Source: Eucalyptus grandis (taxonomy: Eukaryota; Streptophyta; Magnoliopsida; Myrtales; Myrtaceae). Taken from it: a stretch of 64,000 nt of DNA. The translations under genes were made by a program, and so were the position numbers. The stretch lies in contig NC_052613.1 of the NCBI RefSeq assembly GCF_016545825.1, forward strand, positions 57,176,833-57,240,832, given 5' to 3'. The notes beneath the pieces are model-generated. The model made no database searches and had not been told where the DNA came from. It saw nothing but the letters and a program-made list of their open reading frames with translations. Below are positions 12,928-24,300 of this stretch, piece after piece (the first letter of the stretch is position 1; each line of letters begins with the position of its first letter).

Positions 12928-15269
12928 ATGGCACCGCCTGTGGCAATGACCGAAGCAGTGAGTGGTGAGAATGAAGTCATCGCTGGCGGCAACGTGCCAA
13001 AGAGAGCGTACGTTACGTTCTTGGCCGGGAACGGCGACTACGTGAAGGGCGTGGTCGGGCTGGCCAAGGGGTTGAGGAAGTCGAAGGCGGCGTATCCGCT
13101 TGTTGTGGCGTGTCTGCCCGACGTACCAGAGGAGCACCGCCAGATCCTCGAGTCGCAGGGTTGCATCGTCCGTGAGATCGAGCCGGTGTATCCCCCCGAG
13201 AACCAGGCCCAGTTTGCCATGGCCTATTATGTCATCAACTACTCGAAGCTTCGCATTTGGGAGGTAATGGAAAAGACTGCGTTCAATACAAATCTGCCGC
13301 TCACAACTAAAAAAACAATTACATGCATCAAACCATCGTCTCTCTATATTCACGTATGCTTTCAGTATGTTCTTTTTGTACCTTAAGACGCTATTCTCCA
13401 ATTTTTTGTATTTCCTTATCGTGAAAACAGAAATCTGACTTAGACTTCTGCAATTGGTTTTGTTTAAAATTCCTTTTTGGATGAAAAAAAATCCTGTTTA
13501 AAAGCCCTTTCGGAAAGGTTGTTTTTAAAAAAAATATCTTCACAGGAATCTATTCAATTTTTGATTGATATCCCCCTTTGTTTCCTTTTCCATGTGCAAC
13601 TTACATATAAATATTCGACATGTGATCCGCATTTACTCGGGACAATGACTTGATCAAATTTTGTCGGTTCGGCTCGCAGTTTGTGGAGTACACAAAGATG
13701 ATATACTTGGATGGAGACATACAAGTTTTCGACAACATTGATCACCTCTTTGATGCGCCAGATGGCTTCTTCTACGCGGTTATGGACTGCTTCTGCGAGA
13801 AGACCTGGAGCTCGTCCCTTCAGTACAAGGTCGGATACTGCCAACAGTGCCCCGAGCGTGTGCCGTGGACCCCGGAGCTCGGCCCGCCCCCGCCGTTGTA
13901 CTTCAATGCGGGCATGTTTGTGTTCGAGCCCAATCTCTTGACTTACCTTGACCTGTTGAAGACCGTCAAAGTCACCTCTCCTACCTCATTTGCTGAGCAG
14001 GTATACAAAAACCCTAGTCAATTGCTTTCATTTTAAACGTGCTAATTTGCATTGCGAAATTGTTGATTATAGATATGTTTACACTTTAAGCGGGAGAATT
14101 CGAAATATTAGACCACATCATCATAGCCACAAATTTGAGGCTGTCCATATAGCTCGTATGTTTTTTTGGATGTACCTTTGGTCTCTAGCTACAAGACATC
14201 GTTGCCTGCATGATTGCCCCTTCATTACAACACTCTGATAAGAATGTTGCGGTCTCTGTCAAGTCACACTCAACCATGGCATTCTGTATTTGAAAGAAGC
14301 TTCTGAAAGTCCGACTCAGCATGTACATGAACAAAAAAATTATGTGAAACTTTTGCTCTAAATACGCCATAGATGACTCGGTTAGTCACGCATCATGTAG
14401 TTCTGGGCGTGCAACAATTAAACCAGACTTGCTTGGCAGACCGTATTAACTATAATTGACCCAAACGACCGCTTAACAACGTATATCTTGTACTAATGGG
14501 ATGTAAGCGTATGTTTCTTCGTGCAGGATTTTCTGAACATGTACTTCAGGGATATATACAAGCCAATCCCTCCAACGTATAACCTTGTTTTGGCGATGCT
14601 ATGGCGTCACCCAGAAAATGTTGATGTTGAGCGAGTGAAGGTTGTTCACTATTGTGCGGCGGTGAGTGAATCCTCTCTTATATTAACTAGCACAAAGCTA
14701 TACAATCCAACTTGAATGTAGGCAATTAATTACCAAACTGGGATTTTGCTAATATGATTCTTCTCACGAGAATTTTGTGTTTTAAGATATGTAGGCCATT
14801 AATAACAAGAGTATAAAACAAATGAAGTCCATTTCTATCTTTGGACACAGAACGTTCCTTTTGCTTCATGTCTATATCAGTTGTATCTTCACAAGATCTG
14901 CATTGAATATCTTGAGATTAGAAACTATCTTCTTGATATTGTCTGCAGAAAATATCCTCAGAAAATATGTTAAACAAAAATCCAACTTAGGTTTTTTAAC
15001 GGGTGGTGTTTAATTAGGCCAATTTTTACTTTGTTGATCAATGATAGGGGTCAAAGCCATGGAGGTACACTGGGCTGGAAGAGAACATGCAGAGGGAAGA
15101 CATCAAGATGCTGGTGAAGAAATGGTGGGACATCTATGAGGATGAAGCTCTGAACTACAAGAACGCCACTTCAGACAGCTCCACAAAGTTCGGGCCCTTC
15201 ATTGCTGCTCTATCTGAGGCCGAGGCTGATGCTGGCGTTCAACAGAGAACTGCTCCGTCTGCAGCTTAA
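12928..15269 (+). CDS. GolS: Galactinol synthase, GT8 family
   Basis: Four exons (12928-13263, 13680-14000, 14527-14661, 15048-15269) give 337 codons before the stop, within the usual 325-345 aa. The enzyme transfers galactose from UDP-galactose to myo-inositol, the committed step of raffinose-family oligosaccharide synthesis, in the cytosol. Visible signatures are RAYVTFLAGNGDYVKGVVGL near the N-terminus, the YLDGDIQVFDNIDHLF stretch with the GT8 DxD motif, FNAGMFVFEP, the GSKPWRYTG start of exon 4, and the terminal APSAA pentapeptide diagnostic of galactinol synthases. All introns are GT-AG and frames join cleanly. The ATG at 12928 follows a TATA box and a pyrimidine-rich leader. The product is probably involved in osmotic or cold stress tolerance or seed desiccation. 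No lesions are seen. Confidence 0.95.
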
Positions 15270-17006
15270 ACATATAACGATATAATCATCATAATTATCA
15301 CCTTTTATGTTGCTCTTGGTTGGCTTCCTTTTTCTTTTTCTTTCTTGACCTTTTCTTGGACTTACTCTACTCTAGACAGAAGAATGTCATGAGCTGTGTT
15401 GATTATGTGAGTTGCCACCCATGGCATGACTTCTATGAGATAAATAAATATCGAGTGTTACAATAAAAATAGTCTTCTGAACCATGGTCATCCTTTTATG
15501 TAGGTGCATGTTTGCATTGCCGATCTTTATAAATAATCTCTAGCAGTTATGCTCAGTGAAAATTACACTCGCTTTAGTGATTTTTGTTGACCAAGTGAGG
15601 TTTCATCATGAAGATAATAACTCTGGCGGATGAAGTAGGAGACGTTTTATATTATCTCTATTGGGCTGGGTCCACCTCATGGGGCCCGGCTCATCATCAT
15701 TTAAAGAAAATGAAAATAATTCGAAAGAACAAAAAGCGACCGGACTGGATCGGTCATTGCTTTTTTTTTTCTTGTTTTCTCGGAAACAATAAACTAACCC
15801 CACCATTTTCTTTTTAAAGAAATAAAAAGAAAAATATGGAGACGGTCCGGACCGGGTGGTTCTTGATGTGGGTGATCCATTTTGCACACCCCTCATATGA
15901 AGAATAGAAAGAAAGGAGGGAGAGGGAATGATGATTCTACGAGGGAGAAGAAGCAGCATCCCTCCAACAAAGATTGTTGGAATCGGTTTATTATGTTGTT
16001 TGTGAGACCAAGAGCTACAAAGTGAATGGTTCTAATTCTGGAAATCATTCTCCAATTTATCTCTCAATCTCTGTGGTGATGGTTAGATTATTTGAGCTTC
16101 TTTATGTTAATACACCACTGTGATGATAATATATTGTTGTATCGTTCATGTGTTAAGCCTCTAGTGTACTTAGTAACCAGTGGGAGTTTTGAGCGGTCCC
16201 TTGATTTGTCCCACATTGGGTTTTTCATATAAAATTTGTGGGTTCTGTCTTTGTTTCTCTAATTATGCAACTATCTACCTTAGCAAAAAAACTTGTTGCA
16301 TTCAAGGTTGAAGCATATCAATGTGAAACGTCATTAGATTCGAGAGAAATTAGAAATGAAGCTCTTTTATTTAAGAAAGTTACATCGATAATAATGGATC
16401 TAATACGATGAACAAATCTTAAACTTGACTTCCAAGAAAAAGAAAGCTGGCATGGTGGAGCTTCCCTCATGAGGCGGGGAGGGAAATTTATTGGCTGAGT
16501 TCGCCTCATGGGGCCCGCCTCATCATCTTTAAAAAAAGGAAAATATTCAAAAGAAAGAAGAGTGAGCAGCAGAATTGGAGTATGTAGAATAGAAACAAAG
16601 GGGGAAGAGAGACGATCCCGCAAGGGAAAAAATTTGCGTGGCCCCGCAATTTTTTTTTTAAAAAAGATTTCCACGTATATTTTGTGTTTGTTATTTTATA
16701 TTGAGCACTATATGATGCGTGATGGGGTCTGGTTTTGTGGTTGATATTGCCAAAATATTGTGGTTGGTTGCTGTGGATGTTGATTCAATATTAGTTGGTT
16801 GAGTTTTGAGGAAGATATTGATCCTGTACAGATTTAAGATATCAGCAAATTGTTGCCGTTCCTCCCTAACAATCCTTGGGAATATTTTAAAGCCCATGAT
16901 GAGGCCCATACCCAATTATCTAACCCATTTATGTTGACGCCCAATAATCAACTACTGTGAGCTGCAGCCATGCGACCCGTTTAATTAATAGCCCTAGCCA
17001 GATCAC
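15270..17006. repeat. Intergenic region with an imperfect direct repeat about 850 bp apart
   Basis: Blocks near 15655-15730 and 16490-16560 share CCTCATGGGGCCCG followed by CTCATCATC, then A-rich sequence. A looser second match occurs near 15900-15950 and 16575-16625 (GAATAGAAA followed by purine-rich sequence). The intervening 800 bp contains TGTTGGAATCGG (about 15974) and TCCCACATTGGG, which resemble LTR sequence. An old LTR element is possible, but no boundary or target duplication was found. No gene is recognised. Confidence 0.35.
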
Positions 17007-17009
17007 TAA

Positions 17010-17902
17010 GGCCTGTTTGGTAACCATTCAAATAGGGCCAAATTCTGATTCTTTGTTCCCGGAATCAGTTTAGGCCTAGAATCGCGTTTGGTAAAATTTT
17101 TGTTCCCGGGAACAGATTGGGAATAGAATCAAGAACAAAAAAAAAGTTGATTCTTGTTCCGGGAACGAATTTGAGAATCAAAATCAAGAACCCTCATTCT
17201 TCCCTTTGGCCATCTCGCGACCGCCGTCCACCACCGCTCACCACCGTCCGCCGTCCGTCGCCGCCGTCCGCCGCCGGTTCGGCAAGCTTGCCGGAGGCTC
17301 GCTAGACCAGGGTGAGGTTCGGCGAGCTCGCTGGAGGCAAGCCCAGCCACCGGCAAGGCTCGGCCTCCCCAGATTTGGTGAGGCCGAGCCTCGCCGGGAG
17401 GAGCTAGGCGGGGGGTGGGCAAGCCTCGCGACGCCCGGCCCCGAGGCTTGCCCGACCCACCGGCCCGGCGAGGCCGGCGGGGCCACCGGGGGGCTAGGCG
17501 AGCCTCGCCCGGTGCCGACGAGGGCCGGCCTTGCCGAGGGCCGGCGACGCTCCGGCGACCGGCCACAAGAAAGAAGAAGAAGATGAGAAAAAGGAAAAAA
17601 AGAAAAGCAAAAAAGGAAAAAAAAAAAAAAAAAGGAAAAAAAAAAGGAAAAAATGAAAAAAAGAAAGAAAAGAAAAGAAAAGTAAAAAAGTAAAAAAGTA
17701 AAAAAATTATTTAAAAATAAAAAAATTGATTTGGAACAGAATTAATGAGTACGGTACCAAACACAATTCTATTCCATAATTAGAAATTTTGGACAATTAC
17801 CAAACCGCTTAAAATGCTTAAAATCAGTTCTCGGGAATAGAATAAAAAAGAATCAGTTGTGATCAGAATCTACACGGAACAGAATCATTACCAAACGCGC
17901 CC
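17010..17902. mobile_element. PIF/Harbinger-type MITE, copy 2, with TAA target duplication
   Basis: The left end is GGCCTGTTTGGTAA; the right end, reverse-complemented, is GGGCGCGTTTGGTAA. TAA occurs on both sides (17007-17009 and 17903-17905). The second terminal pattern, just inside, is TTCTTGTTCCGGGAACG on the left and TCGGGAATAGAAT on the right. The GC-rich core (about 17200-17560) repeats GGCGAGG/CCTCGCC motifs and is followed by a nearly pure A/G tract (17568-17700). ORFs of up to 145 codons in the core are compositional artefacts. No transposase is present. Confidence 0.8.
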
Positions 17903-18017
17903 TAAGCTTACTTGGTTCGATCCCCCTATGCCGAGTTTGTTTAATTCGAAATTCAAACTATAAAACTAGCCGAGTAATGTTCTGGTCATTTTTGAAGCAG
18001 TGAATGTTCCTAGAGAG

Positions 18018-18227
18018 ACCACCGCCCGCGGTGGCCGCGCGGTTAAGGCTTGGTACCCTCCACTCCAAGGGGAAGAGTTCGAGACTTCGTGGACGCAGTG
18101 CTTCAATGCTCAACGCGCGTCTTACCTGTGGATGGGCCAGCGGTGGGGGCCCTACCCATCCCAAGGTTTACTCTCCACCGCGAAGCGGCGCACGGAGGTT
18201 CCCTAGGTCACCAAAAAAAAAAAAAAA
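18018..18227 (+). mobile_element. tRNA-derived SINE with 13-bp target-site duplication
   Basis: The 210-bp unit starts in a tRNA-like head. A box-A-like segment lies at 18032-18048 (TGGCCGCGCGGTTAAGG) and a box-B-like segment at 18076-18086 (AGTTCGAGACT, compare GGTTCGANTCC). Spacing of about 30 bp suits an internal RNA polymerase III promoter. The unit ends in 15 A residues (18213-18227). It is flanked by identical TGTTCCTAGAGAG at 18005-18017 and 18228-18240, as expected for target-primed reverse transcription. A plain tRNA gene is excluded because no cloverleaf 3' half follows box B. The SINE family is not one I can name. Confidence 0.85.
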
Positions 18228-19390
18228 TGTTCCTAGAGAGGAGTTTTGGCATGATCCATCGATCGCGCAGCGATATCCCTCTATGTTAGCGATGCCACAT
18301 TTCCTTTGCGCAATGGATATTCCTAGAAAGAAGCTCTGGTTACATCCATCCATCACATAGTGACGTTCCTAATCCCTGGTAAGCTCTGTTGGAGAAATCT
18401 TTCTGGAATATTTTGAAGCTGACAAAACGTTTCTATCAGTCTAGTATGAAGTTTTGCAGACTCTACTATTAAAGTCGAAGACCTCGGACTACCGGACTCA
18501 AGACTCAAAGTCTATTCTCATTGACAGTTTCTAATCCGTTGAAGAAAGGCTATCCAGAACTGCTTCATTAAGGATTTGGCCTTATCGACTGGCAAAGATC
18601 TCTTGGCTGGATATGACATAACGGATTCCTTTATTCGAATCAAGAATGATTAAAGATCCGATGATTGGTGAAATATTCTTGGAAGGTTCTATTTATGGAA
18701 ACCAAGATCCTGATTGTATGGGCGAGCGGGATTGATGGGCTATCGACATGTTCCTCTAATAGCTCGAATGATCTTCCTAATTGATTCTGTCCAACGGGAG
18801 GATTTGAAGAATTCCTTTGGTAAGTGCCAACGGGTATGATGGCACAAAGGAGTATAAAAGGAAGCCGTTCTAGTTGTTCGAGGTGGTACACGATAGAAGA
18901 ATTCCAAAGTCTGAAGCTCTTTGATTCTTAATCAATTCACTTATTGAGCGAAATCTTGTACGCAAAAGAGAGTCTATATTTTGAGATACCTTGAGGAAGT
19001 GTAGTAGAATATCTACACTGTGGAATCAAGGGAAAGCATTGCTGTAACATCTTTTTTGTTCATAGTGAAATCCAGTCGGTGGGCTGTCAGTGCAGAAGAG
19101 TAGACGTAGGCTTGGAATAAACCGAACCACTATAAACCCCGTGTTCAATTTTCTCTTCACTACTCTCTGCTTTACTTTGATCATAGTTCGTTTTGTTAAC
19201 TAAAGGAGAGCTTCCTTTCTATTGTTTACCTAGTATTGCTTTCATATCTCGAGAAATTATTTTTACACCTATTCACCCCCCACTAGGTGCTTATACTAGC
19301 TATATCAAGCTCAACTACCTTCACTTCAGGGGATGTTCCTAGGAAAGAATTCTGGTGATATCCATCATTCATTCAGTGACATCTCCTAGT
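18228..19390 (+). repeat. Three degenerate copies of a roughly 50-60 bp motif
   Basis: Units begin near 18228 (TGTTCCTAGAGAGGAG), 18322 (TATTCCTAGAAAGAAG) and 19334 (TGTTCCTAGGAAAGAA). Each continues with a TGG and then an ATCCATC block about 15-25 bp later. The solo LTR at 18387-19307 separates the second and third copies. The SINE target site is the start of the first copy. The origin of the motif is unknown. Confidence 0.55.
18387..19307 (+). mobile_element. Solo LTR, probably Ty1/Copia type
   Basis: The 921-bp unit begins TGTTGGAG and ends TATATCA. It is flanked by AGCTC at 18382-18386 and 19308-19312, a perfect 5-bp duplication. The 3' end contains CACCTATTCACCCCCC then CTAGGTGC, a sequence typical of the end of plant Copia LTRs. 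TATAAAAG at 18853-18860 may be the LTR promoter. No primer-binding site or coding region adjoins it, so this is the product of LTR-LTR recombination. The + orientation is judged from the promoter and 3' end. Confidence 0.85.
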
Positions 19391-19527
19391 GTTAGAAGTG
19401 AACTCACAATGCCTTCGTCCTTTATTGCATGCGAATTTTGCATTTTCATATTATTTCGTATACTTTTGCTTCTTTCCAGGACATTGCGATAGTGTTTATC
19501 AAGGAGCTTCAATGATTCAAATTAGAA

Positions 19528-20470
19528 ATGCTATTAACCTTGGATGACAAAGATGCTGTTGCTGATAATGATTTAACCTTTCTTGTTAATAGACGGATGG
19601 CTGGCCATTCTGCTGCTTCCTGTGCTAAGCTCGTAAATTCCAGCCATCCAAAATCTTGGACGAGCGAAGCAGCACGACGGTCATCTTCCACTCAAGCACT
19701 TTCTTTGTTGTCTCCTACTCATACATGTTCCTCCAAGCCGAGTTCATCTGTCCCTGAGAAGAATTTTTGCCAGTGAAGCTTATCGGGCTGTTCCCTCAAG
19801 ATTTTGGGTGAGTTTTTGTACATTCCAAAATACTGGAAATAGCTTGAGGACGTTATCCTGAGGCGTAAGAAAGACTTATTGCATGCCTATCTCAACTATG
19901 CTGTTGAAAGATCTTGGTATCCATCTGATTGGAACAATGACATTGTCGAGCTTTTTGTGATGCCCGGTGTCCAATGACAAAACATAGATGAACACATGTG
20001 GAGGGTTTATCTTGATTTCTCTCGCGAACCTTTTTAAATTGCCCCGGCTTTCTATATATGGCGATCATTACTGAGAAAGTCATTCCAAGCTGCAAGGAAC
20101 CGAGTCGGGATGATAGGCCTTTTTCAAGAAGCTGCGAGGACCTGTTCGCAGCTTGTCATCATTTTTCACAAGACGAAAGGGGGAATCCACTAATTAGGCT
20201 CGAAAAGTGGATTATATTTTGGTTTAGGGGAGAGCAGAAGTATGCAAAGCCTCTACCTCGAAAGACAACACAATCCTACCTGCAAAATTAAATGAACTGT
20301 AGCGTCCGACTCACGAAGAACAACCATTGCAGGAGTTGGGAGTTGATGAAGAATTTCGCGAGAGGACATATCTAGCAGCATTCTTGTCTTGCTGGCTATC
20401 CGTTTCTGTCTTCCCATAAAACGACATTAACCGCGTGCGACATGAAACTTTCAAGGCTGCAAGCATGATG
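19528..20470 (+). pseudogene. Decayed plant mobile domain (PMD, MAIN-like) gene fragment
   Basis: Translations in shifting + frames resemble the plant mobile domain found in MAIN-like proteins and in some MULE and Gypsy elements. Seen in order: LEDVILRRKKDLLHAYL (about 19842), EKVIPSCKEPS (about 20072), SCEDLFAACHHFSQDERGNP (about 20131), and TYLAAFLSCWLSVSVFP (about 20367) followed by RHETFKAASMM. Several frameshifts and stops interrupt the frame. The domain was recognised from memory. The source could be a host gene or a PMD-carrying transposon. Confidence 0.6.
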
Positions 20471-20479
20471 GACAACTAA

Positions 20480-21369
20480 TAAGGGCATAATTGGAAAAAC
20501 ACATAGACAGGGGCAAAACAGTAATAATGCAAAGAAAGTAGGGGCAAAAGAGTAAATTCATGCAGGAGCATGCCATGCACAAGCCCGCGGTTTACCCCAT
20601 GCGTGCCGCACACGTGCTCGGGAAATTGCCTTGGTGCATGCAATGTCTGCTCCTTCCGATCGTGTGTGGGGGTGCGTCTGGCGGCCCCCAACAACGTGCC
20701 ACTTGTCGTTTGTAGCGTCTCGATAAGAACTATGACCTTGCATTATCCAAAAAAATTTTGATTCATGAAAAATAGAAAAAGGAGGGGCGAATAGTAGGTA
20801 AGTGTCAGGATCTCCATGCCCGAGCGTTCGACGGCAACGTTTTTCAAAATTTTGGCCAAAAACAAATTATAAATATTAACAATGATCGGAGAAACATGAA
20901 CAACATTGCTCCGATACCAATGTTGGAAACGTATTATTGAAAAACGAACCAATACTCAAATGACCGAATACTGAAAAACAACATGGAAACAAGCCCAATA
21001 AACATATAACATCGATCAAAAGACATATCACGAAGACGAATATACTTTATTTGCCATAGATTAAGTATTTGTTGTAGTCTTAGAGGAATTAATTGAAGTC
21101 TTGGAGTTTCGTTCTTCAAGAGGGAGTACATTATTGTCTCAAAAAAGAGATAAATAACGTATTATGTCAAAAAAAACTTCTTTCAATGTTCTTCCTTTTT
21201 CATTTATATATTACAGTTAATTTCACTTAAAAAATAATTGCTCTCTTCCTCTCATGGATCTTTCTCTTATGGGCCTAGTTTGGCCCAACATGGCCGGGCG
21301 AGCTTAGTTTGGTCCATCAAATAAAAAACCACCACTACTTTTCTTCTCATTTCCACACCATCCTACTTT
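20480..21369 (-). other. Intergenic, with a possible relic of an LTR/primer-binding-site junction
   Basis: On the minus strand, ...CCAACA is followed by TTGGTATCGGAGCAA (+ coordinates 20906-20920). This resembles an LTR end followed by a primer-binding site complementary to initiator Met tRNA (TGGTATCAGAGC). No second LTR and no coding remnants were identified, so only a relic is suggested. The rest shows no gene. Confidence 0.35.
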
Positions 21370-21374
21370 TCACC

Positions 21375-24300
21375 TGTTGACACCTAATTTTGGAAAAATA
21401 AAATTGCATTTTTTGAAAATAGGGGAAATTGATTTGATTGAATTATGCAGGGAAAATTAGAATTCTGATGGATATTCAGATTTTGTTAAATGCAGAAGCA
21501 ATTTAAAAATCAAGTGGATAAGGGGCAAGAATTTTCACAAAAAGGAATAAATCGGAGCAAAATCGAGTTGATTGCGAAATCACATTGATTTGCATTTTTG
21601 ATTTAATGCGACAGAAGATGGAAACTCAGAAAATGCCATACAAAACGGTCGTTTAGAATTAGTATAAAAGAGAGCTTCATTTTTCGTAACTGGGGGAGAA
21701 TCCGCTTAAAAATTTCGTGAAAAGAGCTAAGAGGATTCGTGAAAGTGAAAAAAAAATAAAAGAGAGGAAACCCCATTTTCTTGTCCAAGAGTCTTTGGGG
21801 CTGCATGTTTTCGTTTCTTTTTTCTGTTTAAGAACATAAATTTTATTTTTTTGTTCCGGGGAAAAAAAAGAATAGAATCGCGTTTGTTTGCGTTTTTGTT
21901 CAAAATCTAATTTTGTGTTCCGGAACACAAAAAGAACATAAATGAGAAACAAAAAAAAATTGTTTCTTGTTCGAAACACTTTTGAAGAAACACTTCTTCT
22001 TTCTCTTCTCTTTTCTTCTTCTTTTCTTCTTCTTTTTTCTTTGGCCGGTTCTTTGGCCTTAGCCATGGCTGGTGATCGGCCGTTGAGGGCCGGCGACCTC
22101 GCCGGAGTGTCGCCCGGCCCCGGCGAGGCCGAGCGTCACTGGCTGGCGACCGGCCGTCGAGGGCCGGTGACCTCGTCGGAGTGTCGCCGCCCCAGCGAGG
22201 CGAGGCTCGTCGGGGGCCGAGTAAGGCTCGGCCTCGCCGAGATCTGGCGAGGCCAAGCTCGCCCGACCAAGGTGAGGCCGAGCCTCGCCGTGCGGCGAGC
22301 CTCGCCGTGGGCGCCGAAAGAAGAAAAATAAAAAGAAAGGAAAAAGGAAAAATAAAATAAAAATATTAAAAAATTAAAAGAAACAAAAAATAATATAAAT
22401 TTACCAAACGTGTTTTTATTTATTTTTATTCCCGGAATAAGTTTACCAAATGCATCTTTCTAGTAAAAAATTGTTCATTGGAACAAAAACACTTTTTTCT
22501 ATTTCTATTCCCTAGAACAATTTTTAAACGAAACGTTTAAACACGCCCTTTTTCTTTTTTCCCTTCTAACAACCTGCAGAAGAAAAGAAAGGGAAAAGTC
22601 AGCAAAAGAAAGAGAAAAAGTGCAGAGAAGTGATGTGTGGCCAGAAAAAAGAAAAAAAGAAAAAAAGAAAAAGCAGCAGCAGCAACTGTTCGTCTTCTTC
22701 GCATGGACGCCCCTACCCACGCTCGCGTTGCACCTCCTCCGTCCGTGAGCATTGCACTAGCACCACCCGCGCTGGCAACCGAGCCGTCGACCACCGCACC
22801 TTCGCGTTGCGCCTCCCTCTCTGCCTTGCCGTCGCTGCACCGGCGCCGACGTTTGCAGTTGCGTCCCCGGTTGCAGCCTTTCGCTTGGAGCCTGCTCGCC
22901 ACCGCGCGTCCGTTCTTCACTAGCCCAGCCGGAGCTACGCCACCGCAACACTAGCCACCTCCGCGACCCGAGCGCCCCAGCTCCGCCTCTGCCATCGCCG
23001 ATCTACAGCATCGGAGACCACACCGCCCCTGTTTGCCTCTGCCCAACGCTCAGCTGTCGTTGCACTGCTGTCCCTACCACGACACGACGCCATCGGAGCC
23101 CACACCGCCGCTACTCGCCTTCGCCCGGGGCCCGACAGCTAGCCTCGCACCCACGCCGCTGCTGCAAACCTCACCCGCGTCTACACCAGTGCCCGTCGCC
23201 TGCGACCCTCCTCTGCTCCGACACCATAGCCTCCCCTGCGACGCCCCTCGCCGTCGCCTTGCTTCGCCAGAGTCCCTCGCCGGTAGCTACCCTTGCTGCT
23301 CTCGCCGGAGTCCATTGCCGGCGAATCCCCTTACCAGAGCAATCATCATCTTTCTTTGGGAAAAAGAAAAAACAAAAAAAAAGAAAACGCATTAAGTAGT
23401 TTTTTCTTTTTAGTTTAGTTTATTTTATTTTACTTTATCTTTTTTTTAGTATAATTAGTCTTTAATATATGATTGGAAATTCGAACATATCACCTGATTT
23501 GCAACCGTACCTGGATTTTTTATTTCATCTATAAGACTTTAGATGAAGTAATTAATCAAGCGGGAATAAAATTGATATTTTGATCTTTAAGGCTTAAGAT
23601 CAATTTATCGATTTTACTAGCGGAATATTACCTATGATCTGAATGATGTGTGATATTTTCGAGATCTTAATTGTTTTAATTATCTTGAAATATGTTTGAG
23701 TTAGAATATTGCGTGCTTTATGGTGATTTGCATATTTAGACTAGATATTTTATTTATCATCAATTTTTGAAAAAAATAATAAAAATAAAAAACATGAATT
23801 TAGGATGTTAGGTTCTTGTTTCATTAGCTTAAATTATCGAAATTAATAAAACAAAAACACAACAAAAAATAATCACGCATATATATATCATGTAGATTTA
23901 GGGCATATTTTGTACGTCACTGCATATTAGAGTAAAATTGCACTTAATTTAATTCTAGATAATAGTTTTCTTAATTTATTATAAGTTTAGATATTAGATA
24001 AATTGCATTTTATGATTATTTGGGTTAAGATAATATTTTAGTTTAAATTAGGATTTGGCTTAACCTAATTCCTAATGCAAATTAAATAGAATTTTAATCT
24101 AGTTAAATAATTTTCACATTTTCCTAATTCCGAATTTTCATGAAAAAATACAAAAAATGACTTAGGATAAATTAATTTTAATCCTTTAGGATGAATTGTA
24201 TTTTTTTTTTTTTATAGAAAAAAATGTCAGTGCATGAAGTAGATTTATGAAATGCATGCCATTTAGTGATCATTGCTAGGTTCATTTAATTAGAAATTGT

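Noticed and set aside
17129..17693. Arg/Pro/Ala-rich and Lys-rich ORFs of 80-145 codons
   Set aside because: They are products of GGCGAGG-type repeats and an A/G tract inside the second Harbinger-type MITE; no domain.
18030..18095. Possible tRNA gene (box A and box B present)
   Set aside because: No acceptor-stem partner or cloverleaf; A-tail and target duplications show it is a SINE head.
22537..23395. Pro/Ala/Ser-rich ORFs of 97-127 codons
   Set aside because: Open on both strands, low-complexity, inside the long solo LTR; better explained as compositional.
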